Assembly: GCA_014526335.1 (NCBI GenBank)
Contig: JACTAT010000002.1
Coordinates: 4,673,832 to 4,737,831 of the forward strand
Length of the DNA stretch: 64,000 nucleotides
Origin: Chrysaora quinquecirrha
Lineage: Eukaryota; Cnidaria; Scyphozoa; Semaeostomeae; Pelagiidae
Direction of reading: 5' to 3'
The translations under genes were made by a program, and so were the position numbers. The notes beneath the pieces are model-generated. The model was not told the origin of the DNA and made no database searches. It saw only the letters and a list, made by a program, of their open reading frames with translations. Shown one piece after another: positions 13,131-25,236 of the stretch (positions are counted from its first letter, which is position 1; each line of letters starts with the position of its first letter).

Positions 13131-13447
13131 CAAGTCATGGACTTTGAGAAACACAATGGTTGTTGTTGTTGTTTTTGTAACAGTTGTTTCTTCCTTGTAT
13201 CCCTATCTGCTCCAGGGGACCGAAGAAAAACTAGAAATTCTGTGACTGTCATATAAGGCACAAGGACGCAAGGAACAAAAACCTGCTTGGCCACAGGGGC
13301 ACATGGAAGAAACAACTTGTGCAGGAACAACAACAACAAACGACTGCGTTTCTTGAAGACCATGCCTAAAGATAAGATATCAAACAAGTAGCTAAGGTCT
13401 TCATCCATCCTAAAGATTCACAAAGACCTCTCGAGTCATTAAGTGTC

Positions 13448-13453
13448 TTTATT
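13448..13453 (-). terminator. Polyadenylation signal of gene A
   Basis: A minus-strand AATAAA lies about 50 bases past the stop codon of gene A, a normal spacing for a short 3' UTR. Confidence 0.55.
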
Positions 13454-13502
13454 GAATAATAAAAAGTTAATTCTTGAATTTTAAATTATTTTATCATGTT
13501 AT

Positions 13503-16500
13503 TCATTTGATGTATCGTGCACAGCAGTATGAAGGACATGCGGGTGAACACGATGCTGGACTGCATGCTGGCGAACAACCAACTGGGGGTGCAGGAGCCA
13601 TCGGCATAGGTGCTGGTGCCATCATCATAGGAGGTGGAGGTGGTGGGGGCATCATTACGGGTTGCTGGGGTGGTGGGAAATTTGACGTGCAGCAAGATGG
13701 CGTACAGGCTGGAGCACAGCTCTGAGAACATGGTTGGGGGCAGGTCAGAGTGAAGACTGCAGGGGGTGCTGGAGGAGGGGGAACAGGGGGTCCTGGTTGA
13801 TACTTTGGTCTTTCAAACCATCTGGCAGGTTTTATCGGCTGTTGTGGCACTGGTTCAAGAGCAATCATTGGTGGTGGCTGACAGCATTGTGCAGTACATG
13901 CAGGTGCACAGCTGGCTTGGCATGGAGATGGGCATCCTCCTTCAAAAATGAAATGAGAATGAAATGAATATTACAAGATTAAAAAGAAGTGATCCCTGGT
14001 GAGGATCTCGTACTAGGTCAGGGTTCGAGCCCAGCCACCGTAGCGTCACAGCCAGGGTCGAGGTCTCGATTAGTTAACCTACTACTGAGATACAAGCGAC
14101 TGGCGCTAAAAACACCATTTCATCTCCACCTCCACTATATTTACTTCGCTTTTCATTCTACAGAGACGTGGAACCAAGCAAAACATAAAACTCATTGATT
14201 CGGTCTTCCAGGCAAATTTCAGCTTTCCTTCAGCTTTTCTTCGCTAAGCAATGAAAGGAGTTTCTAGGAAAGAATTCACTTGTATTGATGGCGAAGTAGC
14301 TTCGCTACTACAATTCAAAGTGTGCACCCCTACTTGTGCAAAATCAAACTGGATAATCATCTAGAGAAATCAAACGAGTGACGGCAACAAACATAAAGTC
14401 AAAAATCCCACCTCCGCTGACGACAACGGATCCTGCCTGACCGCCTCCGGGCAGCTGCTGTTCAGTTCCCGAGAATCCAGGTCCGGAAATCGGCTGAGGT
14501 GCATATGGGTTTGGTGCTTGTTGTTGTTGTAATGGTTGTTGTTGTGGTTGCTGGGCTCCTGCTCCTTGCTGTGCTGGAGGTAAAGGTCCCCCAGTTCTTG
14601 CATCGGCATCTTCTTCTTCATTGTTGTCATCATCATCTATCGTTCTGGCACTTCCTTCATCTAGAATTAACGTGTCATTAAAAGCTTATTGAAACGTATT
14701 TACCGAGACATTGTCGGCGTAGCGGTTTGCTCGATGGCGTAACGTTCTAAATTCAGGGATACGCTAGCTCTCAAGGGCCTTCAAGCTTTAGGGACTTTGA
14801 AGTTGTAGAGTCTGAAGGTTCCCTAGTGATATCTCATTAAGGCCCCCCCAGCTGCAGCGCTACGCCGTTGTAACTCCAAAGATAGAATATTTGGCGCTCA
14901 TCGCCTACCATCCTTGTTTTGATGTTTTCTACTGTTTATGTGGCGATTTTTAGCGTTCTTGTCTTTGATATAATAATATTTGAACCCACCTGTAGACCCC
15001 TCATCGTCAACTTGGTCGTCACTATCTTCCTCATCTACAGGCTTCTCGGCATCTAACAAGATAAAACGATCACTGACAATTTATTTTAAATCAAAATAAC
15101 ATTTTTAGATTCGGTAAGAAAAGTTATTTGAATCAGCATAGCCAAATGAGTTGGTGTCAAACGTTAAAGTGTTTGTCATAATGTATATTGCTGCCAACCC
15201 ATTGCCAGAAACTGAGTTCAGTTGTATTATTTCGTGTTAATGTCATTTTGATGTTATCATAAGTTAGGTCCTGGCCAAACGATCAAACATTGTTGGTCAA
15301 ACATTTTAGATTCGCTTAACAAGCATTATTTGACCGTTTGGCCATGTCACAAAACACTGCTTGAGAAGCAGAATTCGCTCCAGCAAAAGTTATTGAAAAA
15401 CTACAAAACATTTTTGCTTATCTTAAAAGAATAATGTTTGGCTAATGATGTCTGTGACGTTGCAAAACGGTAAAAACATTTTGTTTGATAAACAAATTTC
15501 AAATGTCTGACAAACAGTGTTTGATTGTTTGGCCACGTCACAAAACATTGCTTGACAAGCAGAATTCGCTTCAGCAAAAGTGATTGAAAAACTACAAAAC
15601 ATTCACGCTTATCTTAAACAAAATAATGTTTGATGATCAATGTTTTGTGACGTGGCAAAGCGATCAAAACATTGTGTTTGATAAGCAAATTTCAATTGTT
15701 TGACAAAAATGTTTGATCGTTTGGAAAGAGCCTTGCAATTTAGAATAACTAGGCATCTCTTACGGGATCTGGAGAGATTAATAAAGAATTATATAGATAA
15801 GAACTGTTTAGTTAAAGAATTCTAGAATTGAGGTTTAAAAGACTTGAGATCGCAGTTATAGGTTAATAGGGCGAAATCTCAGATTCTTTAACTTCCCCTC
15901 TCCATTTTTGCAAACATTTCATTGTACTCACGATGCCTTTTCTTTGTCTCTACATGTTTATGTAATGTCTTTGCTTCTTGTTTATGGTGCTCATGATGCT
16001 CTGCTTTTTTCAATTTTGATTTCTTGCCTAAATTGAGATAGTAAATTTGCAAAACAAAAAATGTTTGCGATTTTTTAGTTCCGATATCCACTGGATATAT
16101 GAGAGCATGTAGCCTGTTTGTGTCTTGTGTGTGCATGTATATATGTGCATCTTGCATTTGCATCTATGTATGTATAGGCATCTAATTCTAATTCCAAAAC
16201 TTCAGTTGAATGATTCTCTAGTCATTACCACCGTGACTGTGCTATTGATCCTATAACTTAGCGCTGCATCCAGAATTGGCTTGGCTTAATGTTTTTGAAT
16301 TTTTGGTTTTCACCATCTAGATTGAGGATCAGTTTATTTCCCTTTTCGGGTGTCTTGCATGCAAATAAAATTGTTGCTACTGAAATTGTTGCTTACGAAA
16401 ATTGTGCTTTTTCAACGGGACCAAAAATTACCTCGAGAGTTATTTCAGTATGTCCATGTTAGTGGAAGCAAAGCTAGAACAGCTAGGAATATTTTGTTAA

Positions 16501-17731
16501 CAATTGTTAACATTGTGTTAATTTAATAAAATAAACGATTAAATTTGATTATGCATTATTGCCAGTACCTTTTGGTTATGGTTAACATTTCGTAAAAAGT
16601 TTAAGGATTGGCAAATAATGGTTTTGGTTAAAAATTACAGTTGCTTAGAGATCCTCGAACCACATTCAACAGGCAACTTAATCTTCTAAAATGAAAATCT
16701 TCTTCTATAATAGAACTTCGCTCCTGACAAAATCTTCGAAATCCCAAAATGCCCCCAGACTCAAGAGGAACTTTTAGAGTGACTTGCCTCTTGAACGTTG
16801 GTTAAATTATCGCTATCATTATAGTATTGTAAGAATCGGAATAAAATGTGGCGACAAAATGGGTAGTCGTTTGGAAAAATTTTAACCTGAAAAGCAAAGT
16901 AAACATATACAATTACAATTGTTAAAGAAGATCGTAAGATCATTTGATCGTAAGACTGTAAGCAGTCATGGCAGTGCTTCAACACTTTTTGCTGACAGTT
17001 AGGAATGAGGGCAAAATGCATGTAAAACACATACCCAACCATGAACCCCAGAGCTGTAATAGGACTAATTATGCACCTTCGGCAGTTTTGAGTGCAAAAA
17101 TCTTCAGCAAACAAGCTTTATTATCATTACGGTAAATTAGGTAAAAATTAATGGTTGAAGATTTGACATGCCCTTGATACTTGCGTTATTACATTTTGGT
17201 TACGATCATTAAAACACAATGTATGGGGTATGATGGGTAATCTGCCTCGGGCTTTCTTCAAGAGCGAGAAGGGCGTTCGTCACTGGAACAAGGATGTGGT
17301 CTCAATGAGGCCTTTAGACAGCGTTCCCGAAGCCGTAATGTCTAAATCTGGAAATTTACAATATCGCATAAGGCTACCCTTCCATTTCTAATCAAGTAAC
17401 AAGTAATATTGGTGCTCGGTGCATTTAGAACGACATAGTAACAAGGAGTGTTATGGGCGCATTTATTGAAATTTCTGGTGCTTTGTATCAGAAACTAAAC
17501 TGCTTCCTCAGAGATTAATGAAAATGTGTGAGGGATTTATCTCAATGCCGTTAAAGTCCCGGCCAACCGGCAAACTATTGTAGGAGATTTATCGAGTACT
17601 TATATTTTACGATGCAGAAAGGTTTCCATTACACTACTTATCACAGTGTTCTTACTTTTTAGAGACTTTGATTCTACAAGAACTAGCTGCAGAAGCAGTA
17701 ATACCACACAAGTGACAGCGAAAGCCTTCAT
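13503..17731 (-). CDS. Gene A: noncollagenous CRD/polyproline secreted protein
   Basis: Five exons, 17731-17656, 16027-15932, 15052-14990, 14660-14412 and 13939-13503, join with phase-1 introns into about 306 residues. Residues 1 to about 21 are a signal peptide rich in Leu and Val. A Lys/His-rich spacer (about 26-58) is followed by an acidic stretch and a Gln/Pro-rich linker. Three minicollagen-type CRDs close the protein: CPSPC-QASC-APAC-TAQCC at about 163-180, a second canonical CRD at about 228-245, and a variant with a four-residue second loop at about 283-301. Short polyproline and Met/Pro/Ala segments separate them. There are no Gly-X-Y triplets, so it is a CRD protein and not a minicollagen. 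By family analogy it may be disulfide-linked into the nematocyst capsule. The exact function is inferred. No frame break was found. Confidence 0.85.
13988..14150 (+). repeat. tRNA-derived SINE, copy 2
   Basis: This copy lies in the last intron of gene A, antisense to the gene. It has GGGTTCGAGCCCAGCC, which resembles a pol III B box, then the shared core around TCGAGGTCTCGATTAGTT and CTACTGAGATACAAGCGAC, and a degenerate CACCT-type tail. The 5' A-box region looks truncated. Confidence 0.75.
15266..15737. mobile_element. CAAACATTG-family MITE-like repeat, copy 2
   Basis: This intron of gene A holds a repeat of about 470 bp. It opens with CCTGGCCAAACGATCAAAC and closes with the inverse, TGTTTGATCGTTTGGAAAG. 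The interior duplicates blocks such as CACAAAACATTGCTTGACAAG. TIRs, no coding capacity and at least four other copies in the window support a nonautonomous DNA transposon. Confidence 0.7.
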
Positions 17732-17956
17732 CTTTTGCCAGTGGAGGGGTATGCTCTAGAATATATGAAAGATATTCATTTACTTCTTCTAATACACTAA
17801 ATTGATGACTACAATAAAACATCGTTTACTAAATTAGAACCTTTCTGTGAAGCATTTATTAATTACTCGAGTACAGTACGGTAAACCCCTTCTTGATCAT
17901 AATTCATAGGGGGAGGGGGTACAAATAGCATCGTTTGAATGATGTTTAACTTTTGC

Positions 17957-18124
17957 GGTAGGCCCTTGCCAAACTATCAAATATTGTTAGGCCAAAAATC
18001 TGAAATTTGTCTGTCAAATGAACTATTTGATCGTTAAGCCGCGCCGCTAAACATTGCTTCGTTTAAAAGGACAAGCAGAAAATGCTTTTGAAGTTTTTGC
18101 AACATTGCTTGAAAAGTATATCTA
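17957..18124. mobile_element. CAAACATTG-family repeat, copy 3
   Basis: The left end resembles the family (GGCCCTTGCCAAACTATCAAA written from 17957 with small changes) and an internal ACTATTTGATCGTTAAGCC is recognisable. The right side runs into the 152-bp tandem duplication, so the boundary is uncertain. Confidence 0.5.
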
Positions 18125-18428
18125 AAATGTTTGGCAAACATTATCTTTCGAGCGGGGCCTAGATTAAGGCAAGCAGCAAATATTTCTTTGATGTTTGTTA
18201 GTACCAATGCAAGAGCGTTTAAAATCGGCGAACTTTATCGTTGCGTTCGATTGGGATACGTTGCGATATCCTTTGTAAATGTTTGGCAAACATTATCTTT
18301 CGAGCGGGGCCTAGATTAAGGCAAGCAGCAAATATTTCTTTGATGTTTGTTAGTACCAATGCAAGAGCGTTTAAAATCGGCGAACTCTATCGTTGCGTTC
18401 GATTGGGATACGTTGCGATATCCTTTGT
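18125..18428. repeat. 152-bp tandem duplication
   Basis: Two head-to-tail copies of a 152-bp unit begin at 18125 and 18277. They share long exact stretches; the only difference I see is CTTTATCG versus CTCTATCG. The near identity indicates a recent event. The repeat lies about 0.4-0.7 kb upstream of the start codon of gene A, in possible promoter sequence. Confidence 0.85.
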
Positions 18429-19109
18429 TGATTAGCGAAGCAAGCGAATCAACAGTACGATCGATTCGGTGATCTTGTTTGGCGAAGCGAGTCGCTTTCT
18501 CGTAATTGTGTCGATTTTGAAATGTGAAGCCGAATTTCGGCAAAGAAAAGTTGTAATCTAGGGTGGAATAAAGCGAAATTTGCTTCAAGCTTTTAGTAAA
18601 ACAACTCTTTTGATTGAATCGAACTAGCGAACTGAACTAGAGTCATAACAGAGAAACTGATGTCTTGAAAGAACGAAATTCTGGCGTACTTTGAAACTTT
18701 GATGTTTAAAATAAAAATAGTTTTAAATCAAAACAAATAAATAAAAGTTCTTACCAACAGAGCTGATTTTTCCTGTCTCCAAAAACAAATAGGAAAGTTT
18801 ACGAATCTTTTGGGCAAAAGACCACCAGCTCAGTAGAAAGCAAGAAAGATCACGGAAATTACACGCTTGAGTGATTTTTGGTCGCGTTTCATGAATCGAA
18901 AAAGAGACCTGTTGAGTAACTTAAATTGCCTTTTCTTTAAATTGCTTTTTGGTACTTTTGGCAATGATCAAATTTGGGACTCTTAACCTGTTTTTATTAA
19001 ATTAAGAGCTATTAACAATCAGGCTTTAGACGACTAGAAAAATTTGGCGGATCTATTTTCACGCTATGAATGCTGGGAAATAGCCCCTTGATAACACATG
19101 AAAATCACT

Positions 19110-19325
19110 GTTAGGCCTTGGCGAAATGATAAACAATTGTTGGTCAAACATTTGACATTCGTGTTACAGGCAATGTTTGACCGTTTGGCAACATCGCAAA
19201 AGTTATCGTGATAAGCAGAGTCTGTTTAGCGATTTTTACATTTCTGCTTTTCACAAGAAAAAAGAGAAAATGGGTGATGAACATTGTTTTGTGACGTGGC
19301 CAAAAAAACTACCTAGCGGGTTGCG
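19110..19325. mobile_element. CAAACATTG-family repeat, copy 4
   Basis: Begins with GGCCTTGGCGAAATGATAAAC and TTGGTCAAACATTTGACATT, matching the left end of the family, and has TTGTTTTGTGACGTGGCC further on. Boundaries are approximate. Confidence 0.5.
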
Positions 19326-21185
19326 TCCGCTCCATTTTCCAATACTCCTTGTGCCGGGGGCTCAACAATTCACGAAAACCCATATACTGTAGTCAGGTGT
19401 TGCATTACCACTGCATATGTTGTTTACATTGAAAGTCATGATTAAGCTAACTTAAATATCAAGTAAACTACATACTAGCTACAATGTCATGATTTTGATT
19501 GGTGGTCGCAAACGAATTCAACGCGTTGACAATAATTAAAAAAAAAACGATCCGAGATGCAACTCCCTACTTCTTCCCCAACGTGGCTGAGGTGCTGTAT
19601 CTTAACGGTGGTGGCCATCACAGCCAATCGCTATACCTGAGCCTACGCAGTTAACTAGTGGAGGGAATATCAGTCCTCCAGACCATATACAGATATCCCT
19701 TGTTGTCACCGAAGAACTCAGTCATCGGATTCGAAAGCCTTATTTATGCCACATTGAAAGGTGATTTTCATAATTTGTAACTATGATGGGAAAAGTGTTC
19801 TGCTCATTCTGCATGGACTAGCTTGCGGATGCGCTGCGAGATGGACTGTTTTATAGTGAAGCTAGCAGCCCTTGCAAGAACTTACCTCTAGGTCTACTAT
19901 GTTTAAACTACTAGCTACAGTAGGTACGAGTCTCATTGTTGGAAATAGCAATCCTGGAGATTCGCTACCAGTCCGCCTCCGCCTCTGTCTGTATATCTAA
20001 CATGAAAAATATTTAAGTCTTCTCAAAGGCACCCCCGATGGGAAAGAGCCTCGTGTTCAATCGCTCAATCTTGTAGCCTCCCTTTGGTACTGGCGCGAAA
20101 ATGATCGGCCTAAATCAGATCTTCAAGTTCCCTGTTCCATTCCAGACTGATTTTGGTGGACTGCTTTTACGATCGATAAGCATCTAAACCTGGTATGTTA
20201 TATCCATAATTTTGTTTCTAATAAAATAAGATGAATAAAACTCCTGCAGAGTTGTGTTTTCGAATAAATTTATCGAAATCACTGGTCTGAAAATAGCACT
20301 GATCAATCGTTGTTCCTAAAACTAGGAATTTAGGCCTATTGCGACGCTGCCCCCTGCCCCGTCTTTTTTCGTTGCTTATTCGGTTCGGGAGAATGTCTCA
20401 GTCGATTGGTAACTAAGCTATCGAACAGCGCAAATAAAAAAAGCACAAAGATTTCAAATCTTGCGTAATCAAAGAAAGTCATCAAAAAGAAAAGAAAAAG
20501 TAGGTAGGCCTATACCGATCCTACATACCAAGGGAACTCACAAAGAAGAGTCACAAATTCGCTATAAAATAAACCGATTTTAATAATAGGAATACTACTA
20601 TATTACACACAAAATCAAGCACATTTAATACACTATAGTGTAGACCAATAAATTTATTCATAGATAATTGTATAACAATCTTATTTTTTATCCAGACTGG
20701 AGAGTTTGCAATGCACCTGCAAAATATTGACTGTGCAACAGCTCCTTTAGCTCCTTGTGTTGTTTTCAATTGTACAGTTTGCATAAGTATAAAAGGGCAT
20801 TAAGAGCTGGCCTTTCTATTGTTTTTTGCCATGCAAAATGTAAAGTGTTTTTACGCTATCAAAACCGGCCTGGTGGGTAGAGATCAAACTGTCCACTCTG
20901 CTGATGTGATGTGATAAAGTTATATGCAGTGCAGTGCTAAGATAAAATTAGCCTTGATCTTTAAAGTTCAAAGATAGGTAATGGTCAATTAAGTTAATTG
21001 TATTATTTAATCTCAGTTTTCTATAATGTCAGTCCAATCATTTTCCAGTTTTTATTTTAAATCTATATCCCTGTTTCCGTCTTTTTGTGATTTTCAAGTT
21101 CATCATTTTGTCCTCTTGCTCATTTGACTCTGAATAGAAAATTTGTCAGTCTTCAGTTTGACCAATTAGATTTGTTTTGTTGTCT

Positions 21186-24100
21186 TTAACCAATGAATTT
21201 GCAGCACATTGGAGCACATGATGGGGCACACATTGGTGGTGGTGGAGGAGGAGGTGGGGTGCAGCAAGTTGGTGGGCAGTTTGCAACACAGCTGGGTGGC
21301 ATGCAGGTTGGAGCACACATAGGTGGTGGTGGTGGTGGAGGTGGTGGTGGTGGTGGAGGTGGTGGTGGTGGTGGGGGAGGTGGTGGAGGTGGTGGTGGTG
21401 GAGGTGGAGGTGGAGCTTGTTGTAGGTATTGATAAGGGTTTGCACAGCAATCTGAGAAGCAATCTGGAGCACACATATCATGGCACATATCTCCGCACAT
21501 CTGTGGTCCCATCTGTTGAGCTGGTTGCATATAAGGTGGATAAACTAGAAAAGAATGATAAATATAAGAAGAATGAAAGTTGTTGAATAATTTAGATAAT
21601 ACATTAGTAGGGGCTACCACAAGTATGGAGCAAGGCACTTGCATTTGCTATTAGAACAACAGAACAATAGTTGAAGCAGTAGTTTCTTGCACCCATGAGA
21701 TTTTGACAAGAGCTCCCATTTCCCTCAGACTATATATTTTGATGCTCTTAAAGACCTGATATTAAGTATATATATAATGGGGAAGTACCCAAGTAAACAT
21801 TGAGATAAACGTAACATTGACATACCTTGCATCTGAGAAATTGGACTACTAGCAGGCATTGGTACTGCAGCCTGGCCACCTAGACAGAGGATATGATATT
21901 CATTTACAGTCAAAGTGTTTTGATATAAATCATGATTGATACTGGTTGATGATGATTGATTAAAGATTGATTCGTGATCGATTTCTTGGTTGATTGATGA
22001 TTGATTGATGATTGATTCATGATTGATTGTTGGTTGATTCATGATTGATTCAAGATTGATTCATGATTGATTAAAGATTGATTCATGATTGATTCATGAT
22101 TGATTCAAGATTGATTCATGATTGATTGTTGGTTGATTCATGATTGATTCATGATTAATTCATGATTGATGGATGATTGATTCATGATTGATGGATGATT
22201 GATTCTTGATTGATTCATGATTGATAAAAGATTGATTCATGATTGATTCAAGATTGATTCAGGACTGATCAAGCATGATTGATTCTGATTCAATTAGCTG
22301 ACGTAGTTTGTACTTACCAATTGTGTTTCCTGTTGCCTTTAAGAGAGTCTCTACAGCTTGATTTGCTTTGATTAGGTTTTCTGAATAGGATAAAGAAGAA
22401 AAGAGCGAAATCAAATAATGAGGAACAGAAAATTGTTGGGCATCGTCCTGGAAGATCTGGGGATTTGGTCTCGAAAGTAGAAATGACTTCTTTTTATTAG
22501 AGCATAAGGGAGGCGGAGGCAACATAAACCTGTTTATCAACATTGTAAGGGTCAGGGATGATCTACGATTCTAACGAAAATTGTGATGAAGTCTTAAAAA
22601 TAATTGCAAATTTACTCACGTATGCTTTCATCAAGAAGCTGTTTAAGATCTCCACCACCATCTGTTGAAAGAAAACTCCTATTCAATATAGATCAATGAC
22701 TATTCATAGTTTATGATCATGATTCGCTATTCCAATATGCAAGAAAAAACGAATTGGCTATAATATAAGATTTGCGTTTACTTAAACGTTCATTCATAAC
22801 ACAAGCAAAACCTACTCTTTAAGTATCGTTAATAGAAGAAAGAAATAGCGTTGTCATCGGCTATTTCGCTCAGGTTTCTGTAATAGAATTAATTGCATTG
22901 TTTTCAATATTTCAGCTTACCTCCAGAACCGTCTGATTTTCCGTCATCTGATCCAGCCATTGGATTTAGCGGAGGCTGCTGTGGAGCTGGAGCTGGCTTT
23001 GGAGGAGCAGAAACGGTCTGAGCTCCTGGTGGCACTAGAATGTATTACGAAAAAGATACAGTTAAGGTATGTCTTGCTTATTTAAGTACGTATATCGAAT
23101 GTACGTTGAATGTTGTGCTGTGGCGTCGTCGGTGAAGGTGCTGTGGCGTCGTGGCCTAATTCAGCTTGTGGTGTCAGAAGCTCAGCGAGATCGGGGTCAG
23201 AGCCCCAGCTACGGTAGCATCAAAGCCAGGGGCGTGGTCTCAATTAGTTAACCTGGTATTGAGATTCTAGCTACTGGCGCTGTATAAAGTAATACAGCAT
23301 TTCACCTTCACCTTCACCTTCAAAACTGCGAAATGCAATTTAGTGTTTTGTAAGGCAGAGTAGTTAAGATCGGCATAAGCTTGAAAACAAATAGAACAAA
23401 CCGGAACAAACTGCAAAACTTACAGTTCGGAACTCCTTGTCCTTGCCCCTTCAAAAGCTCGGCTGGTAGTTTCGCTGAAAAACGAATAGAATTTGATCAA
23501 CACGCATGTTAGAGTTTTGATGAAGCTCTGATGTAATGTAGGAACACAACTTTTGTTGCGGCAAACTGAAAATTGGAACGTATTCCTTGGATTGTCACTT
23601 GCTGGCAGTGGAAGAATGGGCAGCCAAGTTAATTGAAGATCCTTACCAGAGCCTAACGTCTTGACTAATGGGGAGCTGAGCAGTGAATAACGTTGTTTAA
23701 GCGTCTAGGCTTATTGGTTGCTTGTGGGAAGTTATCCTTAGGAGATGCAAACTGACATAATAATGACGATTGCAAGCCTAAAACCTTGACCACCAGTGAA
23801 CATCAAAACGACAGCTGAACATCAAAAGTCATCCTAAGGAGATGCGAACTCCTGGTCGTCAGACGCACTCCTTGTGCACTCTTGAGCCGAATACTCTAGC
23901 CTTTCTTAAACCGAATGGTTGAGTCGACGATGGCAAAAATCATGATCATGACTGCAAGAACCCAAATTATTATTTCTATCCTTTCTATCTTTCTATCGTC
24001 TCCTGTCAAGCTGAGTCATCAATAGATTGACAGTTTGGGTACTTACCCATGCCCCCTTCTCTGGTTTCAGCGTCACCTGATGTCTCATCTTCAGGTTCCA

Positions 24101-24847
24101 AATTTAAATTATCGTCTTCGTCGTCTTCAAATTCTTTTCTTCTTCTTCTTCTTCATCTGTCTGTGCTTCTGCGGCATTTTTGGGTTGATCTACTTTGGCA
24201 GCTTCCTCTGCGACCTTTTTCGTTGGGTCTGCCTTGATTGGTTTCACAGCACTTTTGATTTTTGATGTTCCTAGAAATAACACCGCTTTTATATATTTTT
24301 CTGCAATTTTTTTGACTGATGTTTCTTACCACCTTATTACTTGAGGTTAATGAGGTTAATGAGGGCAATGAGGCAAATTAATGAGTTACATCAGTTCGGC
24401 ATCAGCTATGATATATGGTTGCGGATCATGGACAATCGGTGCAGATTCAGATGGAAGAATCAATTCAGTTGAAACGAAATGCTTCAAAAAGCTCTTACAG
24501 ATTCCTTATACAACCCACAGAACAAACGTGTTGAAAATGAAGTCCATATTTGCAGTTCAAAACGTTGGGAAACAATGAAACACTATACTATCAGCAATTA
24601 AAGGAAGGAAGCTACAATGGCTTGGACACGTCACTCGACATAATGAAGAGTTCTATTTTGCCAACACGATCATTCATAGACGAGTTTCTGGGATGAGACG
24701 AAGATCTCGTGTAAGCTGGCTATCAAACATCGGAAAATGGACCAACACGTCAATTTACAAAGCTATAAGAACTGCTACTGATCTGGAAAACTGGAAAAGA
24801 TTGATAGAATCTGACAAAGTGCACTACGGCCGCTCGGCTGTGGAGCT

Positions 24848-24884
<37 letters not shown>

Positions 24885-25186
24885 AATTACCTGCTACCAA
24901 TCTAAAGCTACCAAGGGTAATGCTACCAAGGTAAAATCTAGGGGGGCTGTTCGGGCCTTAAGCCATGGTTTGTTGAAATTTCACCCATTATCACTGTGGA
25001 TGCAAATGCACTGTCCGTATCAAAGAAATCCCCACTTTCTAGAGGTGTCCATTTGCGGAGATTGACGTGTCATTGCTTCTAACAGTGAGATAAATTGACA
25101 TCGCAATTACCTTTCTTAGCTTCTTTACATTGTGCAAGGAGTAGACAGCAACCCACCAATAGGGCCACAGTTAACCAAACTCGCAT
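21186..25186 (-). CDS. Gene B: CRD/polyproline secreted protein with one frame break
   Basis: Eight exons: 25186-25111 (signal peptide), 24270-24047, 23474-23424, 23034-22921, 22661-22620, 22380-22318, 21879-21826 and 21544-21186. All introns are phase 1. The order is signal peptide, Lys/Ala-rich and acidic exon, Pro-rich linker, two short amphipathic-helix exons (LKQLLDESI; NLIKANQAVETLLKATGNTI), then the CRD exon. CRD1 is CGDMC-HDMC-APDC-FSDCC, followed by about thirty prolines, CRD2 with a four-residue second loop, and a half CRD (CAPSC-APMCC) near the C-terminus. Exon 2 does not stay in frame: its first part matches the signal exon and its last part matches exon 3, but one base is lacking around 24133-24140. 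Allowing for that, the product would be about 327 residues. This may be an assembly indel or a damaged allele. Confidence 0.75.
21925..22270 (-). repeat. GATTGATTC-type tandem repeat in gene B intron
   Basis: About 345 bp of imperfect units such as ATGATTGATTC and AAGATTGATTC fill the intron between exons 6 and 7 of gene B. Open frames of Asn, His, Ser and Ile across it are repeat artefacts. Confidence 0.9.
23122..23325 (+). repeat. tRNA-derived SINE, copy 3
   Basis: A fairly complete copy in an intron of gene B, antisense to the gene. The head is GTGGCGTCGTGGCCTAATTC, the B-box-like part is GGTCAGAGCCCCAGC, the core is CTCAATTAGTTAACCTGG and ATTCTAGCTACTGGCGCT, and the tail is a CACCTT repeat. 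The body resembles copies at 37308 and 55772. Confidence 0.8.
24380..24890 (+). mobile_element. 5'-truncated LINE 3' end with GAT tail
   Basis: The plus strand encodes pieces of the C-terminal region of a non-LTR retrotransposon reverse transcriptase: YGCGSWTIG at about 24414, then LQWLGHVTRHNEE at about 24615 and SWLSNIGKWT at about 24715, in two frames broken by a shift and stops near 24575. The element ends in a run of about twelve GAT units (24849-24884), as some LINE clades do in short repeats. It lies in intron 1 of gene B, antisense, and is a dead fragment. Confidence 0.7.
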
Positions 25187-25236
25187 TCTGCAAAGCAAGA
25201 ATTTCATCATTAGAAAAACATCATAAGTATCTCTCT

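Larger units (their letters stand above)
6256..13502. other. Gene-poor intergenic region with repeats
   Basis: Seven kilobases separate the convergent Dickkopf-like gene and gene A. I find no supportable coding region. Contents are a MITE-like element with tandem interior (7914-8380), a copy of the CAAACATTG repeat family (from about 8862), CAA/CAG and TTG trinucleotide tracts (10568-10642 and 11902-11998), and an inverted-repeat element (about 12835-13130) with a partial relative at about 11745-11830. Confidence 0.6.
17732..21185. other. Intergenic region between genes A and B
   Basis: This is the 5' flank of gene A and the 3' flank of gene B. I find no gene. It contains two CAAACATTG-family repeats (about 17957-18124 and 19110-19325) and a nearly perfect 152-bp tandem duplication (18125-18428). 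Short open frames across the duplication are themselves duplicated and look noncoding. Confidence 0.6.

Noticed and set aside
13503..13868. Metallothionein or keratin-associated protein identity for the Cys/Pro-rich frames
   Set aside because: The regular C-x3-C-x3-C-x3-C-x3-CC pattern with polyproline and signal peptides, plus a true minicollagen in the same array, fits the minicollagen CRD much better.
21193..21432. Plus-strand glycine-rich frames opposite gene B (and similar at 30268-30525 and 38904-39119)
   Set aside because: They are antisense shadows of polyproline and CRD coding sequence; CCA/CCT read backwards gives GGT/AGG glycine runs. Splice sites and CRD spacing support only the minus strand.
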